From Wolfiporia cocos (Eukaryota > Basidiomycota > Agaricomycetes > Polyporales > Phaeolaceae), in contig JACCLO010000017.1 in NCBI GenBank assembly GCA_029448655.1, forward strand, positions 558,001 to 622,000: a stretch of 64,000 bases of DNA. The letters run 5' to 3'. The notes beneath the pieces were generated by a model. It saw nothing but the letters and a program-made list of their open reading frames with translations. It searched no databases and had not been told where the DNA came from. The translations under genes and the position numbers were made by a program. Shown one piece after another: positions 33,101-41,926 of the stretch; position 1 is the first letter of the stretch; each line of letters starts with the position of its first letter.

Positions 33101-34666
33101 GTTTCCGAACACAAGGATGTCGTCTAGGTAGACAATGACCTTTCCTTCTCTGATAAGGTCACCTAGGATATCGTTCATCATGTGTTGGAACGTGCTGGGT
33201 GCATTACAAAAACCGAAGTACATGACTACGGCTTCGTAAAGGCCGTTAGGCGTAATGAATGCGGTCTTCCATTCATCTCCCTCCTTGATTCTTACGTTGT
33301 TGTAGCCCCAACGCAAGTCGAGCTTCGTAAATATCGAAGCCTGGCTAAGCTTATCGATAAGCTCGTCTATGCGTGGGAGAGGGTACCTGTTTTTAATGGT
33401 TAAGTCGTTCACCTTTCGGTAGTCGACTACCATTCGGGCTCCGCCGTCTTTTTTAGGGACGAAGAAGACCGGGCTCGCGATCGGAGATTTTGAGTGTCGG
33501 ATGTAGCCCTTCCGTAACTCTTCCTGAATCCACTGATCTAGCGAGTTCGCTTCCTGAGGAGACATCTTGTATGCCTTACTCGGGGGCGGTAGCACCGCGT
33601 CATCGGGGAAGTCGATGGCATGGTCGTATGGTTTCCGCTCGGGCATCCTTTCGGATGCGCGCTGAGAAAATACCGTGGGACCAAACTCCTGGTATTCCTC
33701 CGGAACCAAGGATTTCCATTTCTGGAGATCCGCATTTGTCAGGAATTCATCATCCGACTTCTCCGTTATCGACTGAATGGCATCGACTAGGAGTTCCGTT
33801 CCTTCGTCAAGGGTGTTCACCCAAGCGACAAAGGGATTCTCAGGCTCCTCTAAGCCGAGAAAATCTATTGGAAAATCGTTGATGATCTGATAGATGTTGC
33901 GGGGTTCAATTTCGTCTTCTTCCTCAGAAATTGAAACCCGTTTGCCATGTTTGCATTTTTCCGTACACCGATATGTGAAGGTTCCTTCCGGCCAATTGAA
34001 GTCCGGGTTGTGTTTCAGGAACCAGTCATATCCGAGGATCACATCCGCATTCTGTACGTCCATTACGTACAAGAATTCGGTGGACTTGTGTTCCTCGTGC
34101 ACCATATAAGCTTTTACTGCCATATTGATATTACCGGCGGTATTAGAGGTACCGTCGGCGTTACGAATCTCGAGAGGTGAAGGTAGTTTCTGAGTGACTA
34201 ATTTCTCCTCATGTACGAGTTTCTTATCTATGACGCTTATTGATGCACCGGTGTCGATTAATGCCATGGCGTTGACTTTCTTTCCATATACCCACAATTC
34301 CACTTCGATAGAGAACGATTTATTGTCGTCTCGAGAATCGTTTCCATGTATATTATACAAAGTGAAAAACTTCAGCGCGAGCGGGTCAGGATAAAAGTAT
34401 TGTACAGGAGGGGCACGTGTAGCTAGTGTCCTTGTCCTCCGGGCAAAGTCCATTGCCGAGTTACCGAATATACCGAGATGGGATACCGGGTGACGTACGA
34501 CCGCCCTATCTTCCCACAAGATAAGGGGTCTCTGTGAAGCCTCTTCGTAGAGGTGCGCTTCTTCAGGGCGCTGTACACTCCCAGCCGCTGCGGGGCTGGT
34601 GTGTTCTTCACAGAACGTCTTCGAGACGTGTGGTTGGGGCGAGGGGAACCGAGATGGTCCCGACAT
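30131..34666 (-). CDS. pol: gypsy-1b Pol: protease-RT-RNase H-integrase-chromodomain-dUTPase
   Basis: 1511 residues without a break. Protease DTG at 138-140; RT from about 395 with YLDD at 513-516; RNase H from about 655 (EADSSDYATGA). Integrase zinc module HH (886, 894) and CC (924, 927), catalytic D957, D1020, E1056; YLGPF near 1187. Chromodomain at about 1247-1294; dUTPase at 1388-1510 with [30 protein letters not shown] and RGTGGFGSTG. All catalytic residues that I can check are present. The chromodomain is expected to steer integration to modified histones; the dUTPase would keep dUTP out of the cDNA. It is read in the +1 frame relative to gag, with a 59-base overlap (34608-34666). Confidence 0.96.
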   Translation of the reverse strand: MSGPSRFPSPQPHVSKTFCEEHTSPAAAGSVQRPEEAHLYEEASQRPLILWEDRAVVRHPVSHLGIFGNSAMDFARRTRTLATRAPPVQYFYPDPLALKFFTLYNIHGNDSRDDNKSFSIEVELWVYGKKVNAMALIDTGASISVIDKKLVHEEKLVTQKLPSPLEIRNADGTSNTAGNINMAVKAYMVHEEHKSTEFLYVMDVQNADVILGYDWFLKHNPDFNWPEGTFTYRCTEKCKHGKRVSISEEEDEIEPRNIYQIINDFPIDFLGLEEPENPFVAWVNTLDEGTELLVDAIQSITEKSDDEFLTNADLQKWKSLVPEEYQEFGPTVFSQRASERMPERKPYDHAIDFPDDAVLPPPSKAYKMSPQEANSLDQWIQEELRKGYIRHSKSPIASPVFFVPKKDGGARMVVDYRKVNDLTIKNRYPLPRIDELIDKLSQASIFTKLDLRWGYNNVRIKEGDEWKTAFITPNGLYEAVVMYFGFCNAPSTFQHMMNDILGDLIREGKVIVYLDDILVFGNDLLEHRRIVKQVLQILQDNDLFAKPEKCFFEQSSIEYLGMIISKGKVEMDPKKVAGVMDWPTPAKVKDVQAFVGFANYYRRFIKDFSKVVKPLTELSKKNTQWNWGPEQAEAFQTLKEAFTSAPILRIPDQESPFRVEADSSDYATGAVLSQYSSEDKLWHPVAFYSKSLSAPERNYEIYDKELLAIIRALEEWRHYLEGHPHKFEVWSDHLNLTYFKSAQRLTRRQARWSLYLTRFNFTMCHKPGKTMLTADPLSRRPDHEEGVELDNRDQILLKPEYFTVRALEASQQEIQSGDEDLLRQIRQALMDDQITKDYQELLKSGPKEFGKDLQEWNMEAGLLLRRGKVYVPKEPKELRTKILELHHDHVTAGHFGRWKTYELLSRNYWWPGMTTMVKQYVEGCDTCQRMKNHNQTPYGPLQPLPVPEAPWDTVTIDLIVHLPPSGELKQFNAIMVIVDRLTKRAHFIPTSDKITAKELANLLYLRIYPNHGLPKQIISDRGPQFAAALFKGWCEQLGIQRSMTTAYHPQADGQTERVNQILEQYLRCYIDVIQKDNWSWFLPTAEFAYNNAASETTKNSPFFVELGRHPNAGPTNLRPTPYTDLNVIAYERWSAQEQAKAAMKLAAERWSWYYDQHKRSVPFKVGDKVLVDARSWQDSERSLSPRYLGPFKIIEQLSPVTFRVYMDEQYRAYHPVFHASKLVMYKDPVHQKKPEPQPEMVDGEELWEVEKILDHRLRAGRVEYRIRWKGFGINDDSWVREADLDTAYDILQEYKASHAIPMQDVPLRRSARRKEAVHVFNPDSDDWEADECTWPDDWPQYREEFAKDPKQRMVRHPDGGWMSADINQNADLKIVVGEGGRMPEKGTQDSVGFDLYTATGDVLPAHGQTEYNTKLKIQVPFGTYGRIAPRSSLARKGIDVMGGVIDHDYQGEVIIILRNHSDISIDIRAGDKIAQLICEVAKDPHITLHGKSYFEKIKSERGTGGFGSTGK

Positions 34667-36650
34667 TGGCGACGGTGGTGGCGGGGGCCGAGGGTCCTGC
34701 TGAGCTTGAGTCAGCCGTCACTTCTTCCCAGATTGTTCGGGCACGATACGTCTTGCCATCCGCGGGGGGCGCCGAGTACGGCTTCTTGCCAGAAGCCTGT
34801 CCCTTTCCACTACCCGAAGGGGCAGCCGTGGTCTTTCCAGACGCGGCAGCTGCATCCTTCGCCCTTTGTTGTTCGGCCCGCTGAGCGGCAGGCACGAACG
34901 TTCCCGCAGCCTTGTCCGCGGCAAGCTTAGGACACTTGTTGAAGTAGTGTCCCGTCTGCTTGCAGTAAGTGCAGACGGCGTTGGCGGTGTCGGCGGGGGC
35001 TTTGGCGGGCGCCTTTCCCTTGTCCTTTTTCTTCTCCGACTTCTTTGCAGAAGCGGAGGACGTCTCCTTCTTTTCGGCAGGTGCCGAGTCCTTCTTGCTG
35101 GCCTTCTCGAAGATCGAGCCCTTGATCTTGTCCGGATATGACGTTTGGTACATTTCCAGGGCGAAGTCGATCAGAGGTTCGATGTCGGTCGGGGCCTTGA
35201 AGAACGGAGTCTTGCCGAGGACGTTTAAGGTGTCCTTAACCTTTTCGGGGAGAGTCTCGGTGAATTCCCACACCAGAGTCTCGTTGGCGGTTTCGGAGAG
35301 TCGGCCGAGGGTGCGGAACCGTTCGCAGTAATTGAAATAGTTCGATTCTGCCAGTTCCTTGCCCTTCGTGCCGTAGTAGCCGCGAATTTCCTTTTTGGCT
35401 ATCTCCTTATCCGTCATTTTCCCATATTGCACCATTACGGATTTGGTGAAGTCCTCCCAGGTGCCGAGAGGTTCACCATTTCCTGCCTTCTTGATGAGAG
35501 GCGAGAAAAATTTGTATGCGTCCCCTGTGACGCGGAAGAGGGCTGTGGTGATACGGTCATGGTCATCGTAGACCCTGAGCGTACCGAAGTACAGGCCCAT
35601 CTTCTCCACCCATTCCTGTGCAGTCACCTTTCCAGATGACCCAGAGAATTCGGGGGGAGGGGGGATTTTCAGGTTTTGAGGCAGACCTGGAATCTGCGGG
35701 GCGACGGCTGCTGCAGCAGCGGCTGCAGCTTGAGCGGCGGCAGCGGCCTCGGCTGCTCTGGCTTGAGCATGACCGGGGGCCGGTGCCGGGTCTTCCGGGG
35801 GCGTGCGGACGCCGGGAGGGTTGGGGACGGAGGGATTCTTGCGAATCCTCCGGAGTTCCTCGTCAACCTTCTCCATTCGTTCTGCGAATGCGTCCTCGAG
35901 GTCGTCGAGCCTGGACCGGTAGTCCTTGCGGAGCTCCTTTTCCAGGGTGGTGAACTTGGCGGTGTACTCCTGTCGGAGTTCCTTGCCGAGGTCCACCAGA
36001 GTGGACAGCACCTCGTTCCGGACCGAATTGACCGCTTCGTGTAGCTCGTCTTGGGCCTTCTGTTCGAGTGCCCTGGATTGCCCAGCCAGGGAATCGATTC
36101 GTTCGTGGATACGCTCCAGGCGGGCGTGCACCATTCGACCTAGGGTGTCGGTGGTGTCATGGCTTATGGCCGCACTTCGTTGTACGGCGGCATCGATGAT
36201 TGGCCCATGTATGGACCCATCCACCTTGTGGTGTTCCTCCTCAGGAAGGTACGCCTTGAGGTTGTTCTCGACAGCGACATTGGTCTGTCGTGTCGGACCC
36301 GAAAATTCCATTTCCAGGGTGGTGGCGGGCCCGATAGGGCGAGTTCGACGAGCCGGTGGGTATCCGGCAATGGGGGAGCCCGGGCGTGTACCCATGGGAT
36401 TGGTCGGAGATTCCCTTTGCGGGGGAGCGAACTCCGGCATTTCCTCTTCTCCTTCCTCTTCCTCTTCTTCTTCTCCCTCGCTTAGGTGCTCCAGCGTCAC
36501 CAGTTGCTGGGTTCCCGAGGGACCAGCTACCGGGGTCACCGGACCTTCTGAGCGGAGGCGCATCTTGCGGGGAGCGAGGGGGGTGCTGACGGAGGAGGTG
36601 GAAGACATTGTGAATCTGTTTGTGACGAATGTTAGTTTCCGGTTACTCAT
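34608..36650 (-). CDS. gag: gypsy-1b Gag
   Basis: 680 residues, co-linear with gypsy-1a Gag. It has an acidic Glu run near 60, a charged coiled-coil-like stretch (about 180-270) and an Ala tract. The capsid region follows (WVEKMGLYFGTL, FRTLGRLSETANETLV), then a CCHC knuckle CTYCKQTGHYFNKC at 560-573 and a Ser/Gly/Lys-rich tail. Differences from 1a cluster in the N-terminal third (the Glu run and 195-260), whereas the C-terminal two thirds are almost identical, hinting at mosaic ancestry. Intact. Confidence 0.94.
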   Translation of the reverse strand: MSNRKLTFVTNRFTMSSTSSVSTPLAPRKMRLRSEGPVTPVAGPSGTQQLVTLEHLSEGEEEEEEEGEEEMPEFAPPQRESPTNPMGTRPGSPIAGYPPARRTRPIGPATTLEMEFSGPTRQTNVAVENNLKAYLPEEEHHKVDGSIHGPIIDAAVQRSAAISHDTTDTLGRMVHARLERIHERIDSLAGQSRALEQKAQDELHEAVNSVRNEVLSTLVDLGKELRQEYTAKFTTLEKELRKDYRSRLDDLEDAFAERMEKVDEELRRIRKNPSVPNPPGVRTPPEDPAPAPGHAQARAAEAAAAAQAAAAAAAAVAPQIPGLPQNLKIPPPPEFSGSSGKVTAQEWVEKMGLYFGTLRVYDDHDRITTALFRVTGDAYKFFSPLIKKAGNGEPLGTWEDFTKSVMVQYGKMTDKEIAKKEIRGYYGTKGKELAESNYFNYCERFRTLGRLSETANETLVWEFTETLPEKVKDTLNVLGKTPFFKAPTDIEPLIDFALEMYQTSYPDKIKGSIFEKASKKDSAPAEKKETSSASAKKSEKKKDKGKAPAKAPADTANAVCTYCKQTGHYFNKCPKLAADKAAGTFVPAAQRAEQQRAKDAAAASGKTTAAPSGSGKGQASGKKPYSAPPADGKTYRARTIWEEVTADSSSAGPSAPATTVANVGTISVPLAPTTRLEDVL

Positions 36651-36751
36651 TGTCTTAGATTCTTAAGAAGGGATTGGGTTTGAAAGCTGCAACTTTCGTT
36701 ATAGATCACACTCGCACTCTATTTCAGAGTTAAAAGATGATAGTATTTCTA

Positions 36752-37651
36752 CTATACAATCGCGAGTATATCCTCTTCTACCGAAGTAGTTGAGGGCCCT
36801 GCCACCTTGTCAGGTGGTGTTACACCGAAGGCAAAAGTAATTTGTAGCGCTACGCATTCTGCTACGATACGAGCTAAGTCCGTACGCCAATCTAAAAAGG
36901 AAATATTGCCGAGCTGTTTGCAATACTTTTTCATAATTCTCCAGTCTCTATTGGTGATCCTCCCCCGTCTCGCTCTATCCTTTACGTTATCCACCAAGTC
37001 CTCCAATTCTACTACCATAGTATGGAAACGCATGTCGTTTTCCATATGGAAGCCTGGGTAATTAGGGGGATGGTTGGCGAGAGGAGTGAGACGAGTGAGG
37101 GTGCCTTCTAGCATGGGAATAACTTGGTCGCATGCTTGGAGAGGCTTCTTCTTCCCGAAGACGAGGGAAGGGTCGAGAATCTTGTGGTTGGCCGGAACGG
37201 AAGGTCCGGCCGCCGGGCTGGAGAGACGGAGGGCCAGTGAAGAAGCTGCCTGCTTGGCTTCCTTGGCGGCTTGCTTGGCGGCGATTCGCTTATTCAGCTT
37301 ATCGCGGGCGAGCTTGAGCTTGTTGAGTTCGCGGAGTTCGATTAGGTTCTCCATGGCGGTAATGGAAGCGGCTAGCTTCTCTTCCTCTGTCCAGATTCGC
37401 TTGGCGAGTGGAACTGGCTTGGGAGGTCGAGGAGCGGGTTTCCCAGCCTCAGCGATGTGCTTTGGCATGTGGACGGGAATCTCCCAAAGATGGAGCTTCC
37501 CAGTGTAATCTTCCTTTACAGGAAGCGTGTAGGTGACGTCCTCTGCCCGAGGAATGTCGGCGGTGTCGATGCGGCTGAGAAGGGACCGCTTCGCCGGTTT
37601 GACGTAAGGGGCAGTGGAGGAGCCACGGGTGCGACGGGTAACGCGGGGCAT
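36752..37651 (-). CDS. ORF0 of gypsy-1b: unrecognised protein upstream of gag
   Basis: 299 residues, starting MPRVTRRTRGSS; the upstream in-frame codon that is ATG in gypsy-1a is ATA here, which fixes the start. It is nearly identical to ORF0 of 1a (one or two substitutions by eye, such as V to A in SPAAGPS). Basic N-terminus, Lys/Ala-rich coiled coil, helical C-terminal half ending EEDILAIV. It ends about 100 bases upstream of gag in the same transcript. No known domain recognised. Confidence 0.82.
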   Translation of the reverse strand: MPRVTRRTRGSSTAPYVKPAKRSLLSRIDTADIPRAEDVTYTLPVKEDYTGKLHLWEIPVHMPKHIAEAGKPAPRPPKPVPLAKRIWTEEEKLAASITAMENLIELRELNKLKLARDKLNKRIAAKQAAKEAKQAASSLALRLSSPAAGPSVPANHKILDPSLVFGKKKPLQACDQVIPMLEGTLTRLTPLANHPPNYPGFHMENDMRFHTMVVELEDLVDNVKDRARRGRITNRDWRIMKKYCKQLGNISFLDWRTDLARIVAECVALQITFAFGVTPPDKVAGPSTTSVEEDILAIV

Positions 37652-38696
37652 GATTCTAGAAAGTGCAGCCTTTATGAGAAACGAAGTTTCCCAGTGATAC
37701 GTCCAAGAACAGGAATAAAAGGGATTATGTAAGGTAGGGTAGTGGACTCCTTTTCAGGAGCAAAGAAGGTGTACTACGGGGCATAATTACTCTTATGTTG
37801 CGCGCAAACCCTGTGCCGAGACGGCGCGGATATTCGCATGACCCTAACGGTCAGAGGCGCCGACTCCAGGGGTAGAGTTGCTGACTGCCAGGCCGGTTCC
37901 TGGGTCAGATGATTGGGAATCGGATACACGACACCGCCCCGGAGGGACGATGCCGGAAAGTGGCTGGGATTTTACATCCCTTAGCCTGTCCATGCTTCAA
38001 CAATGAGGTTGCCGTCTGTAGCCACATGGGTGTCACATCAGGGCTAAAAAACCACTGTCGATCTAAGATCGCGAGACAGCAGCGCTCCACATCCCGAAGG
38101 AGTGGGCCACGCGCTTCTCTTCCAATGGGGCCCCAAATCCGTTTGACCCATGCTCGCACGCCGAGCTGCCCGGAGGACTTATGCTATTGGCTACCGCGAG
38201 TGACCTATGGCAGGGTGATTTTTTACGTCACCCCCCTCACTGCTTTTCCCATAACGGGTTCAAAGCAGGTCCCTTACGCCTGGGAGGCGGCTTTGGAAAA
38301 TTCCCATGCCATCATAATGATGACCCTATGGATAGTGATGGGGCGCTGAACAACGCTTGCCATGACAGGGGGTTGGGCGCACACAGGCAGACCGTCCCCT
38401 TTTCTCCACAGGCGGGTCTTAACCGCGCATAGTCCAAGCTTGTCAGCGAGGACCATGTCTCCTTGACCCTGGAGTCCGGGTTAGGTAGGCCTCCTGCCTA
38501 AAAAGGCGGTGTGGCTTCCCTGGTTGCCAATCCTCTGCCGAGAATGGTGAGGTATCCCCCAGATCTCAACTATCACCCCAATCGCCTTGTCAGGCAGAAA
38601 GGGATGTGCGCAGCAACAAGTAATAGCCCCTGTAGGATAGAAACCCAGACCCAAGCGCAAGCGCAAGGGTGGGGGTAGGGGGGAGATTTGTTCTTA
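37652..38696 (-). other. gypsy-1b 5' leader with primer-binding site
   Basis: About 1 kb of untranslated leader. Minus AGAACAAATCT (38684-38694) lies two bases after the 5' LTR, and its complement is in the LTR (38819-38829), the same self-priming pair as in gypsy-1a. Confidence 0.78.
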
Positions 38697-39395
38697 TGAC
38701 ACAGACTAGACTGTGGGACTCACACTATAACCTTATAGGCGACTTGAAGATGTTGCAGAAGGTTGGTGAGGAGGCTAGTGGGCGCAAGCAGAGATGGTAT
38801 GTAACTGTGCGAATGCAGAGAACAAATCTAAGGCTTATCCGCAGTGATAGCCCTACTTATATACATGCTTTGTTTGGTTACTCGAAGAGGAGCCAAACAG
38901 TTAGACGGTCTGTGCGCAGACATAACTAATACAGCTAAGTCGTAAACTACAATAGACCATGTGCGCCGGTAATGGCCGCACCAGTAAGAACGTTTGTTTG
39001 GACCGTAGGTCCGTGTTGTGGAAGTGGCTGTAGCTACGTTAGTAAGCCATGCATGTGATTCTTATATACCGGTATCGGGATATGAGTAATCGTAAGGGCA
39101 TTGGCATGTGATAACGAGCGGGCCGCTTATCCAATTGTACTGACATAGCCCGGTATCGGGATATGAATAAGGCGCGTGACACCGGAGGTTAGTCCGCTGA
39201 GTCATTGACGCGTACGGGCGTATTATGTACGTGTTGTTATGACAGGTGGACGTATACCGCGTTGTGTACGTGTTGTTTGATTGCGTGTACGTGTAGACGG
39301 GCGCTTAGCAGCGTAAACGTCTACAAGGTCGTAGAAATACCAGATAAGTAGGTAAAAATACGGGAAAAATAGTGGCATGTCCCAAATCTGTGACA
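38697..39395 (-). repeat. gypsy-1b 5' LTR
   Basis: 699 bp. It includes the TATATAAG promoter box and the self-priming RNA start at 38829. It abuts the target duplication TGTCG. Confidence 0.96.
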
Positions 39396-40864
39396 TGTCG
39401 CCGCACCCGCTTTTCCCTGTCAGGGTCCTGAAACCTGGTGAAGAGCTCCTGTTTGAAGAAATTAAAGTGGATCTCCCACCACCTGGTTTCCTCGTTGAAG
39501 TACGTGGCAGACATATTAGTGAACCATTGGTCCACCTTGTCGCCTCGGATGTACGACAACGCGCATTCGATGCGGTCGTGCGACGTCTCCATGTACTGGC
39601 GTTGCGATGCCAGGTACTGTATCATCCGCATCCACCAGTCACAGAACTTGACTTTGTCATCATTGAAGATGGGTGGTTCTTTCACTGTTCGTCATCGAGA
39701 CTGGGTGTAAGTTGGTGGGTTTCGTGACGTGGGGATAGGGGTGTAGGTCTTGTGGTGTCGGTCACTAACCTGTGGGATTTGCCATTTAGGCAGTACGCTG
39801 CGTTGTTCGTTTATTCTGAGGATATCAAACTCCCCTTGGTATGCTGGTGCCGTGTCCAGCAGGCGGTATCCGGACCTGGTTCGGGGACTAGGTTCCGGTG
39901 CATGAGGTGGATTGGGCATCCGTTTGCTGGGCGACGGGGTGTCGGAGTCGTCGTCCAGAGGGTCGAGCATTTCTGCTGTTTTCTTCGCCTTCTCTCGCTC
40001 TCGGTGCTGTAGCCCAACAGCGCCATGTACGTAGTCGGCGGCTCTCTCCTTGTCCCAGTACCCCACCTTCTGGAGGGCTTCGGTGTATAGGCCGATCCTG
40101 TTGGTGAAGTTAGGAGATGCGGGGTGCGACGGATACTCTTTGTCAGCCCATCTTTCCCTGACTCTCTCCAGCTTCCATTCTGGTGCGGGGACGATTGGTG
40201 GTGGTGTGGTGATGTGTGTTTGGGCGGGAGGTTGCTGCGTGTTCATCCCGCCTACGTCATCCTTGATGTCTAGGTTAAAAAGAGGGGGGAGGTTATCCCC
40301 TGGATCGGCTCCTGCGAAGGGTTTCCGTCGCAGGGGCCAGTCGTGCTCTATGTCGCCCGCAGTGATGTAGCCGCGGTCGTCGTCATCCTCTTCTTCCTCC
40401 TCAATGTATGCTTGTGAGGGCGTACCTTCGAACTTTTTCTTCAGCCGCTCGTACTCCTCGCGGTCGGCTGCATCTCTCTCCTCGCGCATTTCCTCCTCAA
40501 CGCGGAGGGCGTACTGTGAGGGGACGTCGAGGATGCCACCTACATACCTCGGCCGCCCATGTTCATGTGCCTTTGCCTTAAGGTGTCGCGCTCTCAATTG
40601 ACTTTCCGTCTCCTTTGTCGATTGAGCCTCTTGTCCAGGTGCATGCCTTCCTGGTTGGTAACGAGCGACATGGTTTGAATCACCATATCTTTCTCCCACA
40701 TCCGAAGACGTAGAAGCTGCGCTGCGTACTCCGCATTCCATATCTCGTAGAACACGGAGGTGAATGATCCTGGTTCATGAACGAGTAGTGGTACACAAAA
40801 AGAATCAAAGGCGTATCTTTCCCCTGGTCTCGAGGGGTTGGTGAGGCATAAGATCATCATTTTG
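39396..40864 (-). pseudogene. gypsy-3 gag, N-terminal and capsid part
   Basis: It begins MMILCLTNPSRPGERYAFDS at 40864, only about 65 bases after the primer site. Near 40610 the frame shifts, then an acidic, Pro-rich region follows (EEEEEDDDDRG, then a DSDTPSPS stretch). At 39690 there is an in-frame TGA after a CGA codon, then the capsid-like KVKFCDWWMRMIQYLASQR..FKQELFTRFQD, which stops at the gypsy-1b insertion (39396). The Trp/Phe pattern fits Ty3/gypsy Gag. No separate ORF0 is seen; the N-terminal part might be its fused counterpart (speculative). Confidence 0.75.
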
Positions 40865-40928
40865 GCGACCTGTTTGGGGTTGTAGTAAAAATAATAAAAC
40901 TGTCGGGATGATTGTTGACAGTAGGGGG

Positions 40929-40939
40929 AGTCTGAACTT
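40929..40939 (-). promoter_or_regulatory. Self-priming primer-binding site of gypsy-3
   Basis: Minus AAGTTCAGACT, one base past the LTR. The complement AGTCTGAACTT (minus of 40997-41007) lies 33 bases downstream of TATAATAG (41033-41040). Confidence 0.78.
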
Positions 40940-40940
40940 A

Positions 40941-41324
40941 TGACAAGGCCACTAAAACCTTAGAGCGAACTGAGGGGAGCGAAGTGGATGAACGCCAAGT
41001 TCAGACTGGGGTTACCAGCTGAACGAGGCCTGCTATTATACTGTCAGGTCGTTTGTACATGTTTGTACTATAATGGCCATATATGGTAACTAGGGAGTCT
41101 GGTGCAAGACTAGGGTAGGGGTCTAAGCCAGACTCTGAAACATAGAAGCATAGTAGTATATCAAATACGTAGCGGTCATCATGGCCATGTGGGAACGGAC
41201 TCGTGGGTTGTAATTTGGGCGTTGCCTGGTTCCTTCCAAGGTATGATCCGGGCCTGGCTGGGCTTTGGGACTCGGGGGACCGGATCAGGCTCGTTGTCGT
41301 TAGGGAAAGCTTTTGCCCGTGACA
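40941..41324 (-). repeat. gypsy-3 5' LTR
   Basis: 384 bp, on the minus strand TGTCACGGGCAAAAGC..GGCCTTGTCA. Its ends and primer site resemble those of TRIM-D. The partner LTR is lost, so the outer flank GTATT cannot be matched. Confidence 0.8.
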
Positions 41325-41926
41325 GTATTCCTGCAGAACACATCAGCAATACTGGGAATCAGCCTACAAGCGATGATTTTATGCCTGTAGATGATCCTGA
41401 ATCTCAAGCCCTACCCGGTGATTTGGATAGCATAGGAGGATAACATGCAGCTGGGATTGTGACCACTACCACCTAACAACTTACTCCATGACGTGTATGT
41501 GGTATCACATATCCTATTTACCTACTTCAGACATAAATTGGACATTTATGAAGCCAGCATATATTTTTATGAGCATGGCGAGCTGACAAAACATTGAAGT
41601 ATGGGCGGTATGAAAGAAATCAGAATAACTTGATGAGATCCGTTCTAAAAATTTCACCGTTTCATGTACATCACGTTTACATCCCAAGTGTATTTTTGGG
41701 CTACTGATTTATCATGTCAAGAAGGCTGTAGGCAAAGGGGACGCTGGAACAGGTCGTTGTGGCGCATTGGCAGGGGACAAACAAACGCAAATAGGCCGTC
41801 CGGCTCGCGGGCGTTGCCCGTTACATGTACCCATCACATGATCTTCACGTGACGCTGTAGCGAAGGCGTCTGCGCTATAAGAACCTCACTACTGACGTAG
41901 CGGGAATATCTTGCGCGCAAACCAAG
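41325..41926 (+). promoter_or_regulatory. Upstream region of the P450 gene with remnant ORF tail
   Basis: The first 119 bases continue an open frame ending DDFMPVDDPESQALPGDLD to a stop at 41443, possibly the tail of an older transposon gene cut by gypsy-3 (weak). Close to the P450 start lie CACGTG (about 41848) and a TATA-like CTATAAGA (about 41874), 50 bases before the ATG. The gypsy-3 LTR ends about 600 bases upstream of the coding sequence. Confidence 0.45.

Larger units (their letters stand above)
29393..39395 (-). mobile_element. gypsy-1b: full-length, apparently intact Ty3/gypsy chromodomain retrotransposon
   Basis: It has 699-bp LTRs at both ends with no difference that I noticed, a target duplication TGTCG (29388-29392 and 39396-39400), and intact ORF0, gag and pol-dUTPase frames, a primer site and a polypurine tract. 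It is inserted into gypsy-3 gag. It is close to gypsy-1a throughout, but keeps the base whose loss separates the dUTPase in 1a. All the pieces of an autonomous copy are present. Confidence 0.97.
27252..41324 (-). mobile_element. gypsy-3: truncated, decayed Ty3/gypsy element carrying gypsy-1b
   Basis: A minus-oriented element with its 5' LTR at 40941-41324, then gag (40864-39396, continuing at 29392-28930 after gypsy-1b), a dUTPase, and the beginning of protease-RT up to 27252, where gypsy-2 begins. RT, integrase and 3' LTR are missing. Several nonsense changes and frameshifts plus a mutated protease active site show that it is dead. It is the oldest autonomous-type element in the window because both gypsy-1b and gypsy-2 lie in it. 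Confidence 0.88.
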
